Below the pieces are notes generated by a model, which had not been told where the DNA came from, did no database searches, and saw only the letters and a list, made by a program, of their open reading frames with translations. A stretch of DNA of 64,000 bases, from the NCBI GenBank assembly GCA_947044405.1, contig CAMRHE010000656.1:635001-699000 (forward strand), in the 5' to 3' direction. This document shows positions 32,189-44,274 of the stretch, piece by piece. Position numbers and translations under genes: made by a program. Numbering within the stretch: the stretch's first letter is position 1; each line of letters starts with the position of its first letter. Origin of the DNA: Leptodactylus fallax. Lineage: Eukaryota; Chordata; Amphibia; Anura; Leptodactylidae.

Positions 32189-32322
32189 GGACTGAAGGGG
32201 TTGAACAAAAATATCCTGTGAAACGTTTAGTGTTTGCAACCTTTTTTCTACAGAGACTCCTCATTTCAGGGGTTTAAAGGTAATTGGACAAATTAACATT
32301 ACCATAACTAAAATGTAAATTT

Positions 32323-33777
32323 TTAATACTTTGTAGAGAATCTTTTGCAGGCAAAGACTTCCTGAATTCTGGAACCCATAGACGTCACCAAATGCTGGGT
32401 TTCCTCCTTTGTGATGCTTTGCCAGGCTTTTACTGCAAGTGTCTTCAGTTCTTGCTTGTTTGTGGGTCTTTCCGCCTTAAGTTTTGTCTTAAAGGGGTTT
32501 TAAAAAAAAATATATATATTTTTTAAAAGGTCTGTTAATGCTATTAATGGGTTAATATGGAGACCGATATACCTTTAGCAGTGTTTTGAGTGATTTCTGG
32601 GTTTCTCTGGGAGCTCTTGGCATCCTCAGCATTTTTTTACATGGGGTAGCTTCCTGCTTTGTAGCTTCTTGCGTAGCTTCCACACTACCTCGCTCTAACT
32701 CTCACCCTTCCTCTCTCACTCCCTTACACCCCCTCCCTGTCTCCCTAGCTATCCCGCCCACTACTAGCCCTTCCCAACTAATTAACTCAGCCCACCACCC
32801 CTACCACATCATACTTTCCTGTCTTCCTCTTTAGACTTCCCTTCTGGAACGGCTCCTCCTTTTCTCTCACTGTCCTGGCTGTGCGCAGGCTGGAGACGCC
32901 TGCTCAGTAGAGATGGCATTTGTGACGGCTTGTGCACAGACCGGAAGTGCCTCTGACGCCTGCGCAGTAGAGATGGAGTGCTATCTCTAATGCGCATGTG
33001 TCGCAGGCCCCTCAGGACTGCGCAAGTGCTAGTAGAGAGAAAGAGAGGAGGAGCCGTTCCCAGAGAGGAAGACACGGAAGTATGATGGGGTGGAGTGGGG
33101 GGGGGGGAGTAAAGGTGACGTTCCGTTCGGAAACGGGGAAACGGAACGTCACCGGATTATCAGAAAGTGTGCCTGGGGTGGTCACATGACTGCCGTAGGG
33201 ATATGGGCAATTAAAGATTTTTTTTTAATGGAAGTAAATTAGAAGTTAGGCATGGGGAGGGGGGTTTAGTTTAGGGGTTAATTTTTATTTCAACCCGGAC
33301 GACCCCTTTAAGCAAGTGAAAGGCATGCACGAGATCTGGGCCATTGCAGAATATTCCACTTCTTTGTCTTAAAAAAAAAACAAAAACGACTGGATTGCTT
33401 TGGCAGTATGTTTTGGGTCATTGTCCACCTGTACTATGAAGCGCCGACCAATCAACCTTGCTGCATTTGGTTGAATCTGAGCAGAAAGGATATCCCTGTA
33501 CACTTCACAATTCATCTGGCTGCTTTTGTCACATCATCAACAAACATTAGTGACCCAGTGCCACTGGAAGCCATGCATGCCCACGCCATCACACTGCCTA
33601 CACCATGTCTTATCGGGGATTTGGCGTGCTTTGGATCATGAGTCGTTCCAAGCCTGCTGATATGGCCACTCTTACCATTTCCGCTATGTCTCTCATGGAT
33701 TCCTTTTTTTTTTTTTTTTTTTTTATAGCCGAAAGACGGTCTGTCTGATTTCCATTGAGAGCTCTGTTTGACTGCAT
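32323..33777 (-). pseudogene. Tc1 transposase pseudogene, U4
   Basis: A-run of 21 (33704-33724). CATGGATTCC next to the run is private to U4 and U7. The NDPKHTAK segment is frameshifted by a longer A-run near 33371. Confidence 0.8.
32489..33311. mobile_element. T2-2 MITE, U4 copy
   Basis: Carries GACACGGAAGTATG and AGACCGATATACC, variants of the U4, U5, U7, U8 group, plus CTAGTAGAGA shared only with U7. Confidence 0.75.
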
Positions 33778-34219
33778 GTTTTGAGTTCACAGCAACAGCT
33801 TCCAAATGCAAATGACATACCTGGAATCAACTCCAGAACATTTACCTGCTTAATTGCTGATGGATTAATGAGGGAATAGCCCATGCATCCCATGAAATAG
33901 CTTTTGAGATAATTGTCCAATTACCTTTGGACACTTGAAAAATAGGCAGCTACATATTTCAGAGTAGTAAATCCTAAACCCTTGCTCTAATTTGGATGTA
34001 AATACTCTCAAATTAAAGCCGAGAGTCTGCATTTTAAGCCCATTTTGATTATAGAACTGTATTGTAACATCCTTGCCCGTCCGGGCTTTGGCGCCATCCT
34101 CCAGCCGCATGCTGCGGCGCAGTAGGCGTGTCCGGCTGTGATTCCTTCCTTTGAGTTTTTCTTGTATTGTCTGAGCACTGTCCTATTCCCTCACCTCTGT
34201 AATTGATTTTCCACCACAC

Positions 34220-35583
34220 CAGAGGCGTAGCTAGGGGCTCAGCACGGGGGGGGGGGGGCGAACATGTCCAAGTTGGCCCCCAACTTGGACATATTCGTAT
34301 ACCGATACTATGAGTATACGGTGAGCGTATAGTGGTATATAGCGGCTCTACACAGGGATCTGCAGATGATTTAGGTGAATACAGTGCAGTAACATTTAAT
34401 GACTTACTGGTGACGTCTCTGACTAATCGTTCACATTCCCCGTCTTTTATCTGGACGGCCATGACCACTTCTTCCAGTCTCTGTAAAGTTTGCAACACAG
34501 ACATCTTTGGCTCCTTACTTTTCCAGGCACCTGACCCATATTGTCCTCACCTACACAAAGCCCCCATCCTGCTGCTACCCCCAATTATAAAATATATAAT
34601 ATACCAGCCCATAATGAATAATACCCCCAAGTGCATCTTTAAATTAATAACTTCCCTGTGCACCCCTTTAAATAGTTCCCCTTATTAATAGTGCCCCAGG
34701 TGTTTCCTAATTAAAAAGAATAAAAAAAAGACAAGTGAAAAAAAAATTATTGGGGTTCCAATACCCGGGACCCCGAGGATCAGCTGTTTGAATGAACCGT
34801 GGTACCTGTGTAAGCGCCGTGACACCTTCTCTGTTTACATAGTTTGATTCTTTTCATAGCGGCCATGTATTGTAACTACAGCCTCGTCCTATACACATCT
34901 ATGTGACAAGACTGGAATGACATCACACGGTCACTATAAACAGACAGCGTGTGATATAAACAGGCGCCATAGCCCCTTCTTACAGCTGATCAGTGGGGAA
35001 TCACTAATCTCTTATTAATGATTTATTCTGAGGATAGATCATCAATAAAAATGAGCTGGAAAACGCCTTAAGGCCAAGGCCCCACGTGGCGTCCCACAGC
35101 AAAAAACAGCTGTGGGAAAAACTGCGGCGGCGACGCATCGCGGTTCTTCCTGCAGCACTTTGCACAGAATGTTTGCAGAGGTTTCCTCTGCGGACTTTCT
35201 GCTTCAATTCTATCTATAGGGAAACCGCTGGTATTTCCATAGGTATAATTGACATGCTGCGATTTCCAAAACTGCGACTATGCTAAAAAAAAGAAAAAAA
35301 AAAGTCATACTCACCTGCGATGCTGATGAGTGACTTCATCGCGCCGCCTGTGTGAGAAGACATCGGTCTGTGGTCTCGGGGACTCGTAAACCGCAAGCCT
35401 CATGTGGCTTGCGTTTTACAATACTGTGAAGTTGCAGGATACGTTTTAACTAGATCAGTGTCTGTAGACACCGATCCAGTTAGAAATAAAGGATGTATTA
35501 GTGGCGGCCCTAGGGTGGGCCCCAAAAAGTCAGTGGGCCCGGGGCAGCCGCCCCCTCTGCCCCCCCCACTAGCTACGCCTCTG
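34220..35583. mobile_element. Non-autonomous hAT, U4 copy with C deletion (1,364 bp)
   Basis: Ends and CACCACAC duplications are intact (34212-34219, 35584-35591). The centre from the foldback MITE to the A-run is missing. The segment after the A-run (GATGAGTGACTTCATCGC) is a different internal version from the other types. Confidence 0.85.
35071..35280. mobile_element. Foldback MITE, U4 copy, right half deleted
   Basis: Runs from the left end to CTGCGACTA, where the C deletion begins. Also carries AAAAACTGCGGCGG in place of AAAAACCGCGGCGG, shared with U7. Confidence 0.65.
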
Positions 35584-36174
35584 CACCACACCCATCTCCT
35601 TCACCTTGATTTCCCTCTTCTCCTCTAATAGTTAATTTTAGCCTCACCTGTGTAATTGACAGCCTATCTTCCTATCAAGTCTGGGGCGGGTTCTTCCTTC
35701 TTATTTATTGTTTGCTCACTTTCACAGTGGTGCTTGCTATTGCCTCGTATTTACTCTTGCTGTTTTGTTACATGTATTCATATTCCTGACCTCTGGCTTT
35801 ACCTTTGACTATTCTCTCGGATTTCAATTCTGTACTGCGTTGCTCGACTGTTACCAACCACTTGGCTAGCTAACCTCTCTTTTGTTGTTGTTTGTCTTGT
35901 CTGCGTTCTGTGTCATCTCTTATAACTTAAGAAGGGATTGCCGCCAAGTTGTCATCTGTCGCCTAGGACAGTTCAGGCAAGTAGACAGGGACTTGGGGGG
36001 GGAGTTCAGCTTAGGGCTCAGTGTCTTGTCGTGCCCCTCCCCCCAGGGTTCACCAGCAGCTACTGGGGAATTGGTCCTCTAGCAATTCCCTTACATGTAT
36101 GTTGAATATGTTTTGGTAAACAGCTAAATTTTAAAACTTGTGTCACTTTCCCATCATTTCTGGACCTAACTGTA

Positions 36175-36554
36175 TATTACAGGAGTATCACGTAGATCGG
36201 ATACTGCCATATTACAGAGCTGTAGGCGTTATACACCATATAGAGACATTTTTCTGAAAACTCACTTCGATGTGTCTTGCTACCCACATGGCCGCTGCAG
36301 TCGACTACCGCTGGCCTCAGTAATCACATACCCCAGGATGGGTATGTGGTCACTGCAGAGGACCCAGAACTTCATGGTTTGCTCTCCTGCAAGCCCTATC
36401 CCTCAAAATGAACGTCAATGGTGAAGTAGTGGTTTGGGGGTGGGTTCTGGCATGTCAACTAGATCCCTTTGTAATGGACTCCGCTTTAACTAAGCCTGAG
36501 AATTCCAGTGCATTGTACAAATGGTCTCATATTCAAGTCCCACTGGAAGGAAAT
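36175..36554. other. Unit junction segment U4/U5
   Basis: Join at 36365/36366; GCTGTAGGCGTTATAC near 36220 is shared with U3/U4 and U7/U8. Confidence 0.7.
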
Positions 36555-36910
36555 TTAAAGGGAAAATGTCACTAGAACCCAGCATACCTGCAGATAGATA
36601 GGTTAGGGCCATCTGAATCAAATAGTGTTTTCCCCTTGTGAATCGGCGCCTCCGTTGCCAAGCTGTTGCCGTTTTTGTCAATATACAAACAAGCGTTTGG
36701 ATCAAGAAGAGCGTTCCCACCTACCTCTTTGGAACGGCAACCCCTTCGTTGCTCCAAAGAGCTCATTTGCAGATTGACATAAACAAGGATATCTCGGTAG
36801 TGGAGGCTCCTAGTCACAAAGGGAACACACCATTTAGTGAAGGTGACCCTAATCTGTCTATCTACGGGGCTGGGTTGATAGGCTGGGTTCTGCTGACACA
36901 CTCCCTTTAA
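36555..36910. mobile_element. T2-1 MITE, U5 copy
   Basis: 356 bases: one G is missing (AAGCGTTTGG instead of AAGCGGTTTGG near 36694). This private mark is shared only with U8. Confidence 0.75.
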
Positions 36911-37010
36911 AAGAAAATTGAAAATAAAACATCAATAAAGTTTTTCCAAACATTTTGTAAAGCACACATGCGACAAGAAAGAGCCCTCTTTTCTCATGTA
37001 ATGTCTAAAA

Positions 37011-38323
37011 CAGGGGTCTCAAACTTGCGGCCTGCGAGCCAAATGCGGCCCTCGGGACAATAGTTTGCGGCCCCACCTCGATATCAAAGTTTAATGTTAG
37101 TGCGGCCCGAGTTTGATATGAATGGCACCAGGGGCGCACTGTCTGGGGGGAGGCATTTTTTACTATCTAATGTAAACCAGCCCAGGACAGGCCGCTTTAA
37201 AAAAAAACAACGCTGAGCGGGGCCTGTCCTGGGCTGGCTTACGAGACATCCGCATCACAGCGCAGGCAGCGATATAATGACGTCATCGCGCCTCCTACGC
37301 TGAGACACAGACGTCTCGAACAAGAGGAGGAGGCGGCGGCTGCATCAAGGCATCACAGGTAGGTGAGGAGAACTTTTTTATTTATTTATATAAATAGGCC
37401 GTTACCTGCTGGAGTATCCCCGGCAGGTGACGGCCTATTTATTTTCCTAACCGGCGTCTGCTCATGGCCGCCCCCTCTTCCCCTTCTGCTATGGGACGTA
37501 GAAGAGGAAGTGGATGCCGCTGTGAGCAGCCGCGGGCATCGGTAAGTGAGGCCGCGGGCCTCAAATACTACTATTATTGTACTCCAGGGTCTTTTTAGAC
37601 CCCGGAGTATAATAATCGGAGACCCAGGGAAGGTGAAGGAACATAAAAACCAATGCTACTCACCTCTCCTGCGATCCGCTGTCACTCCGAGCAGGCTTGG
37701 GCGCTCTGGTGATGTCATCAGGTCGCGTCAATGGTCTCATCACGTGACGTCTGTGCGCAATTAGACAGGGATGAAAGCTGCTGGGAGTGCTCCGGTTTCC
37801 AGGATAGGTAAGTAACACTGGTTTTTATGTTTGTATCCTCCCCTGGGTCTCCAATCATTATACTCTGCGTTCTGAAAAGAACCCAGATTATAATAATAGT
37901 TCGTGGGTGGGCCACTAGGGAGCACAATACGGTGTGCAGGGGCCACTAGGGAGCACAATACCGTGTGTAGGGGCCACTAGGGAGCACAATACCGTGTGCA
38001 GGGGCCACTAGGAAGCACAATACCGTGTGCAGGGGCCACTAGGGAGCACAATACCGTGTGCAGGGGCCACTAGGGAGCACAATACCGTGTGCAGGGGCCA
38101 CTAGGGAGCACAATACCGTGTGCAGGGGCCACTAGGGAGCACAATACCGTGTGCAGGGGCCACTAGGGAGCACAATACCGTGTGCAGGGGCCACTAGGGA
38201 GCACAATACCGTGTGCAGGGGCCACTAGGGAGCATATTACCGATGTGGAAAACCTGATGCGGTCCAGCCTCACCCAGACTCTACCTCCAGCGGCCCCCGG
38301 GTAAATTGAATTTGAGACCCCTG
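37011..38323. mobile_element. 1.3-kb non-autonomous hAT, U5 copy
   Basis: The ends are CAGGGGTCTCAAACTTG and, inverted, CAGGGGTCTCAAATTC. The perfect 8-base duplication GTCTAAAA is at 37003-37010 and 38324-38331; U2-U4, U6 and U7 hold one copy (empty site). Inside are four inverted repeats (17-base perfect arms 37177-37193/37221-37237; 18-base arms 37392-37409/37423-37440; arms 37573-37592/37597-37616; ~60-base arms 37606-37665/37806-37864) and an 11-copy minisatellite. No transposase. Confidence 0.9.
37908..38245. repeat. 31-bp minisatellite inside the hAT, U5
   Basis: About eleven head-to-tail copies of a 31-base unit starting GGGGCCACTAGGGAGCACAA and ending TACCGTGTGCA. Copy 4 has GGAAGC for GGGAGC; the first and last are degenerate. 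There are no unique spacers. Confidence 0.9.
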
Positions 38324-39761
38324 GTCTAAAAATCCAGATAAGAAATATGAACCTAGTTGGTATTACTGTGTCCGGAAGTGTCCAAATGAGTAAACTATGA
38401 CTTTATTTATTCTGCACGGTGAACCCTGTTAAAAAGAAATAAATGAATGAATGAATGAGTAAAAATCCAAATGTGAGATTTGCTGTTTATTGATGTGAAA
38501 TGCTAGTTTTAGTGCACCCCCCGCTAAGCACTAAGGTGAAAAATGAAAAGTGATGGAAGAGACACATGAGGTAGCTTGGCAGCCAAGAAAGCTCAAGTCA
38601 GGTTGGCTTGATAGTGCACTGAGTGCTTCCTTTAGCTCCCCCTGCCTGGCAATTATGACCATCCAAGCTAGAGACTTGTGTTACAGCTTAACCTGGCAAT
38701 CCTGCCCATAAGCTCACCTTCCCATCCATAACAGCTGTCCTCATCTCTATTTATAGGCCACTGAGAGGAGAGCCTGTAACCTTAGGGAGAGGTTCCTTGT
38801 GTGAAGAGAAGAAAATGATGCGCCCCTGCTGAAAACCCCCATCTATGTTTTTAGAAAGCCCCAACTCAGCAGAATATTAGTAAAATTTGAGGAAAAAGCA
38901 GTTGTTCGTGTTACTTTTGCCACCAGCTCATTTGCATATATGAGTGAGCGAGCATTCTGATTGGCTGGCGCTGTTGGAGGCTTCAGCCATTGATGTCTTT
39001 AGCCATGTAGTGGCTTGTGCAATGTGACAGAATAGCAGGTGGTAAAAGACAGGGAAAGATCCCTTTTCTTCTGACTTTTAAGACGTAAGGTTGGAATAAA
39101 AGTCTGAAGTGAATGGGCAGCCTGGCCATAGACATTCTGCTAGTGATTCCAGCTTTGTGTCCCAGGCAGGCACTCGAATGACTTAAGCAGCCATTTGGGT
39201 ACAAAGCCCCAGCAGCACACATCTCCCTTTACAGCTTCCCTGAAAACATGACTTAGTAATATTGGCTTGAGAAAGCCGTCATGTGCCACCTTTCAATGTC
39301 CATACCATGGATCTTAGAGCCAAGATTTCCACCCTATGGCGATCTAAGCTTGGTTGGGCTCCAGCTCATGCGGCCATACGGTGGTGTGTACGTGAGCAAT
39401 AACACTATTTCGGTTTCACCCCTCTCCAGGCTCCATTTCTAATTGACTAATTGGTTCTCCATAAGATCAGCTTCAGGAGGGGCAGAGGCATGTGTCTTTT
39501 TTTTTTTACCACATTTTACACAAGACATTTTTGGAAAGCAAAGTGATGACAAAAGAGTAATTCTGCTATAGTGCTTCCCCCTCACACACCTATGGAGTTT
39601 GAAGCACACCTCAAATGCTACATGTGAATATAACCTTTCTGAAGGATATTGCTGAAAGTTGTATCCTTGAGATCCCCGGTCAGTTATCATAGAAGCCACA
39701 GGCAGCACCCAGCAGAGCCCAGAAACTTGAAATGGTGTCAATCATCTTGACAGAAAAGATA
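38324..39761. other. Unit core, U5 copy, right of the hAT insertion
   Basis: The left 100 bases of the core are at 36911-37010, before the hAT. This version is the most different: GTGCACCCCCCGCTAAG near 38513, loss of one CACTGGCAGCC, and CTTCCTTTAGCTCC near 38625. It has an intact ATTTGCAT octamer at 38930-38937 with a CCAAT box (ATTGG, 38960-38964) close by. Confidence 0.5.
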
Positions 39762-39894
39762 GGACTGAAGGGGTTGAACAAAAATATCCTGTGAAACGTT
39801 TAGTGTTTGCAACCTTTTTCTACAGAGACTCCTCATTTCAGGGGTTTAAAGGTAATTGGACAAATTAACATTACCATAACTAAAATGTAAATTT

Positions 39895-41351
39895 TTAATA
39901 CTTTGTAGAGAATCTTTTGCAGGCAAAGACTTCCTGAATTCTGGAACCCATAGACGTCACCAAATGCTGGGTTTCCTCCTTTGTGATGCTTTGCCAGGCT
40001 TTTACTGCAAGTGTCTTCAGTTCTTGCTTGTTTGTGGGTCTTTCCGCCTTAAGTTTTGTCTTAAAGGGGTTTTAAAAAAAAAAATATATATTTTTTAAAA
40101 GGTCTGTTAATGCTATTAATGGGTTAATATGGAGACCGATATACCTTTAGCAGTGTTTTGAGTGATTTCTGGGTTTCTCTGGGAGCTCTTGGCATCCTCA
40201 GCATTTTTTTACATGGGGTAGCTTCCTGCTTTGTAGCTTCTTGCGTAGCTTCCACACTACCTCGCTCTAACTCTCACCCTTCCTCTCTCACTCCCTTACA
40301 CCCCCTCCCTGTCTCCCTAGCTATCCCGCCCACTACTAGCCCTTCCCAACTAATTAACTCAGCCCACCACCCCTACCACATCATACTTTCCTGTCTTCCT
40401 CTTTAGACTTCCCTTCTGGAACGGCTCCTCCTTTTCTCTCACTGTCCTGGCTGTGCGCAGGCTGGAGACGCCTGCTCAGTAGAGATGGCATTTGTGACAG
40501 CTTGTGCACAGACCGGAAGTGCCTCTGACGCCTGCGCAGTAGAGATGGAGTGCTATCTCTAATGCGCATGTGTCGCAGGCCCCTCAGGACTGCGCAAGTG
40601 CTAGCAGAGAGAAAGAGAGGAGGAGCCGTTCCCAGAGAGGAAGACACGGAAGTATGATGGGGTGGAGGGGGGGGGGGGGGAGTAAAGGTGACGTTCCGTT
40701 CGGAAACGGGGAAACGGAACGTCACCGGATTATCAGAAAGTGTGCCTGGGGTGGTCACATGACTGCCGTAGGGATATGGGCAATTAAAGATTTTTTTTTA
40801 ATGGAAGTAAATTAGAAGTTAGGCATGGGGAGGGGGTTTAGTTTAGGGGTTAATTTTTATTTCAACCCGGACGACCCCTTTAAGCAAGTGAAAGGCATGC
40901 ACGAGATCTGGGCCATTGCAGAATATTCCACTTCTTTGTCTTAAAAAAAAAAACAAAAAACGACTGGATTGCTTTGGCAGTATGTTTTGGGTCATTGTCC
41001 ACCTGTACTATGAAGCGCCGACCAATCAACCTTGCTGCATTTGGTTGAATCTGAGCAGAAAGGATATCCCTGTACACTTCACAATTCATCTGGCTGCTTT
41101 TGTCACATCATCAACAAACATTAGTGACCCAGTGCCACTGGAAGCCATGCATGCCCACGCCATCACACTGCCTACACCATGTCTTATCGGGGATTTGGCG
41201 TGCTTTGGATCATGAGTCGTTCCAAGCCTGCTGATATGGCCACTCTTACCATTTCCGCTATGTCTCTCATGGGTTCCTTTTTTTTTTTTTTTTTTTTTAT
41301 AGCCGAAAGACGGTCTGTCTGATTTCCATTGAGAGCTCTGTTTGACTGCAT
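39895..41351 (-). pseudogene. Tc1 transposase pseudogene, U5
   Basis: A-run of 21 (41278-41298). Three extra bases in a second A-rich tract (40942-40959) add one residue (FFVFFFKTK) after the DNDPKHTAK block. Confidence 0.8.
40061..40883. mobile_element. T2-2 MITE, U5 copy
   Basis: A G-run follows GGTGGA (40669-40681) where other units read GGTGGAGTGG. TGTGACAGCTTG near 40492 is shared only with U8. Confidence 0.75.
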
Positions 41352-41465
41352 GTTTTGAGTTCACAGCAACAGCTTCCAAATGCAAATGACATACCTGGAA
41401 TCAACTCCAGAACATTTACCTGCTTAATTGCTGATGGATTAATGAGGGAATAGCCCATGCATCCC

Positions 41466-42945
41466 GAGGATCAGCTGTTTGAATGAACCGTGGTACCTGT
41501 GTAAGCGCCGTGACACCTTCTCTGTTTACATAGTTTGATTCTTTTCATAGCGGCCATGTAATGTAACTACAGCCTCGTCCTATACACATCTATGTGACAA
41601 GACTGGAATGACATCACATGGTCACTATAAACAGACAGCGTGTGATATAAACAGGCGCCATAGCCCCTTCTTACAGCTGATCAGTGGGGAATCACTAATC
41701 TCTTATTAATGATTTATTCTGAGGATAGATCATCAATAAAAATGAGCTGGAAAACGCCTTAAGGCCAAGGCCCCACGTGGCGTCCCACAGCAAAAAACAG
41801 CTGTGGGAAAAACCGCGGCGGCGACGCATCGCGGTTCTTCCTGCAGCACTTTGCACAGAATGTTTGCAGAGGTTTCCTCTGCGGACTTTCTGCTTCAATT
41901 CTATCTATAGGGAAACCGCTGGTATTTCCATAGGTATAATTGACATGCTGCGATTTCCAAAACTGCGACTGTTTTGGAAATCGCAGCATATCGGCTGCGT
42001 GTATTTTACTGCAAAGTGGGGATGGGATGGGGCCCAATGTGGCGAAAACCCACAGAAAAAAACTGTGGCATTCTAGCAAATCCCATCCACACATAGCGGA
42101 AAAATACGTGCAGCAGACGCACTGCGATTTCCAAAACCGTTGCAGCATGTCAATTGTACTTATGGAAACACTGGCGGTTTCCATATAGGTGTATTGAAAC
42201 CTCTGCGGACCTTCAGTGAAAAGCGCTGCGGGAAAAATCACAATGTTACCGCCATGGTTTTTCCTGCAGCCCGCTACGTGGGGCCTTAGTCTTAATAAAG
42301 CCCAAGTGCCACTTTCATTAAATTAATTGACCCTCATATTATGCCCCTGATTCCCCCTGACATAAATACTGCACCTCTAATGACCCCTTATATCAATGAC
42401 CACCCCTTTATGTTCATAATGCCTCCTAATATAAATGATGCCCCCTAATGGCTCCTTATATAAATAGCCTCCCCCCTTGTATTCATAATACCCCGTAATA
42501 ACCCTTATATAAATGACCCCCCATCGTCATAATGCCCCCTAATGAATCCTCCCTTTGTATTTATAATATCCACCCCTTGTTCTATTAATATACCCACAAC
42601 TGCGCTAAAAAAAAAGAAAAAAAAAAGTCATACTCACCTGCGATGCTGATGAATGGAGCCGCCGCCACCGCTTCCTCCCTGTTAACGCACAGGACGTCTG
42701 TGTCTGAGCGCTGTGTGAGAAGACATCGGTCTGTGGTCTCGGGGACTCGTAAACCGCAAGCCTCATGTGGCTTGCTTTTTACAATACTGTGAAGTTGCAG
42801 GATACGTTTTAACTAGATCGTTGTCTGCAGACACCGATCCAGATAGAAATAAAGGATGTATTAGTGGCTGCCCCAGGGTGGGCCCCAAAAAGTCAGTGGG
42901 CCCGGGGCAGCCGCCCCCTCTCCCCCCCCGCTAGCTACGCCTCTG
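41466..42945. mobile_element. Non-autonomous hAT, U5 copy, left end deleted
   Basis: Same truncation as U2; right CACCACAC at 42946-42953. GCCATGTAATGTAAC near 41564 is shared only with U8. Confidence 0.8.
41762..42285. mobile_element. Foldback MITE, U5 copy
   Basis: Complete; GTCAATTGTACTTATGG near 42150 is shared only with U8. Confidence 0.65.
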
Positions 42946-43537
42946 CACCACACCCATCTCCTTCACCTTGATTTCCCTCTTCTCCTCTAATAGTTAATTT
43001 TAGCCTTACCTGTGTGATTGACAGCCTATCTTCCTATCAAGTCTGGGGCGGGTTCTTCCTTCTTATTTATTGTTTGCTCACATTCACAGTGGTGCTTGCT
43101 ATTGCCTCGTATTTACTCTTGCTGTTTTGTTACCTGTATTCATATTCCTGACCTCTGGCTTTACCATTGACTATTCTCTCGGATTTCAATTCTGTACTGC
43201 GTAGCTCGACTGTTACCGACCACTTGGCTAGCTAACCTCTCTTTTGTTGTTGTTTGTCTTGTCTGCGTTCTGTGTCATCTCTTATAACTTAAGAAGGGAT
43301 TGCCGCCAAGTTGTCATCTGTCGCCTAGGACAGTTCAGGCAAGTAGACAGGGACTTGGGGGGGGGGGGTTCAGCTTAGGGCTCACTGTCTTGTCGTGCCC
43401 CTCCCCCCAGGGTTCAAGGCAGCTACTGGGGAATTGGTCCTCTAGCAATTCCTTTACATGTATGTTGAATATGTTTTGGTAAACAGCTAAATGTTAAAAC
43501 TTGTGTCACTTTCCCATCATTTCTGGACCTAACTGTA

Positions 43538-43917
43538 TATTACAGGAGTATCACGTAGATCGGATACTGCCATATTACAGAGCTGTAGACGTTATACACC
43601 ATATAGAGACATTTTTCTGAAAACTCACTTCGATGTGTCTTGCTACCCACATGGCCGCTGCAGTCGACTACCGCTGGCCTCAGTAATCACATACCCCAGG
43701 ATGGGTATGTGGTCACTGCAGAGGACCCAGAACTTCATGGTTTGCTCTCCTGCAAGCCCTATCCCTCAAAATGAACGTCAATAGTGAAGTAGTGGTTTGG
43801 GGGTGGGTTCTGGCATGTCAACTAGATCCCTTTGTAATGGACTCCGCTTTAACTAAGTCTGAGAATTCCAGTGCATTGTACAAATGGTCTCATATTCAAG
43901 TCCCACTGGAAGGAAAT
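43538..43917. other. Unit junction segment U5/U6
   Basis: Join at 43728/43729; same variants as U2/U3. Confidence 0.7.
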
Positions 43918-44274
43918 TTAAAGGGAAAATGTCACTAGAACCCAGCATACCTGCAGATAGATAGGTTAGGGACATCTGAATCAAATAGTGTTTTCCCCTT
44001 GTGAATCGGCGCCTCCGTTGCCAAGCTGTTGCCGTTTTTGTCAATATACAAACAAGCGGTTTGGATCAAGAAGAGCGTTCCCACCTACCTCTTTGGAACG
44101 GCAACCCCTTCGTTGCTCTAAAGAGCTCATTTTCAGATTGACATAAACAAGAATATCTCGGTAGTGGAGGCTCCTAGTCACAAAGGGAACACACCATTTA
44201 GTGAAGGTGACCCTAATCTGTCTATCTACGGGGCTGGGTTGATAGGCTGGGTTCTGCTGACACACTCCCTTTAA
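43918..44274. mobile_element. T2-1 MITE, U6 copy
   Basis: TTAA sites at 43918 and 44271; variant pattern (GCTCTAAAGAG, AAGAATATC) identical to U3 and U7. Confidence 0.75.

Larger units (their letters stand above)
34063..36095. mobile_element. Solo LTR, U4 copy
   Basis: TGTAT at 34058-34062 and 36096-36100. The right half has variants GCCTCACCTGTGTAATTG and GTTACATGTATTC, shared with U7. Confidence 0.75.
32189..36174 (-). mobile_element. Tc1 transposon, U4 copy
   Basis: The terminal region reads CTAAATTTTAAAACTTG instead of CTAAATGTTAAAACTTG, a variant shared with U7. Terminal TA at 36173-36174. Confidence 0.85.
30146..36365. repeat. Array unit U4 (C-type, 6.22 kb)
   Basis: The C deletion joins CTGCGACTA to TGCTAAAAAA near 35280, removing roughly 630 bases of the hAT and half of the foldback MITE. 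A second private mark is a 12-base deletion near 31800 (GGGCTCC|CATACGG). Both marks recur in U7, as do CTAGTAGAGA and CATGGATTCC. Confidence 0.95.
41466..43458. mobile_element. Solo LTR, U5 copy (left end deleted)
   Basis: LTR sequence remains at 42946-43458, ending TTCCTTTACA as in U2, U6 and U8 rather than TTCCCTTACA. Confidence 0.7.
39762..43537 (-). mobile_element. Tc1 transposon, U5 copy
   Basis: Carries the A deletion at about 41465. Terminal TA at 43536-43537. The 3' region has one T fewer in the TTTTTCTACAG tract than U2-U4. Confidence 0.85.
36366..43728. repeat. Array unit U5 (A-type plus 1.3-kb hAT, 7.36 kb)
   Basis: U5 carries the same 886-base A deletion as U2 (junction near 41465) and the 1.3-kb hAT at 37011-38323. 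Its T2-1 has a one-base deletion (AAGCGTTTGG). Its core differs more from the other units than they do from each other (for example an intact ATTTGCAT at 38930 and a GTTGTTCGTG variant). Confidence 0.95.

Noticed and set aside
37908..38245. CRISPR-like array
   Set aside because: The 31-base units are directly adjacent with no spacers, and the context is a eukaryotic hAT element.
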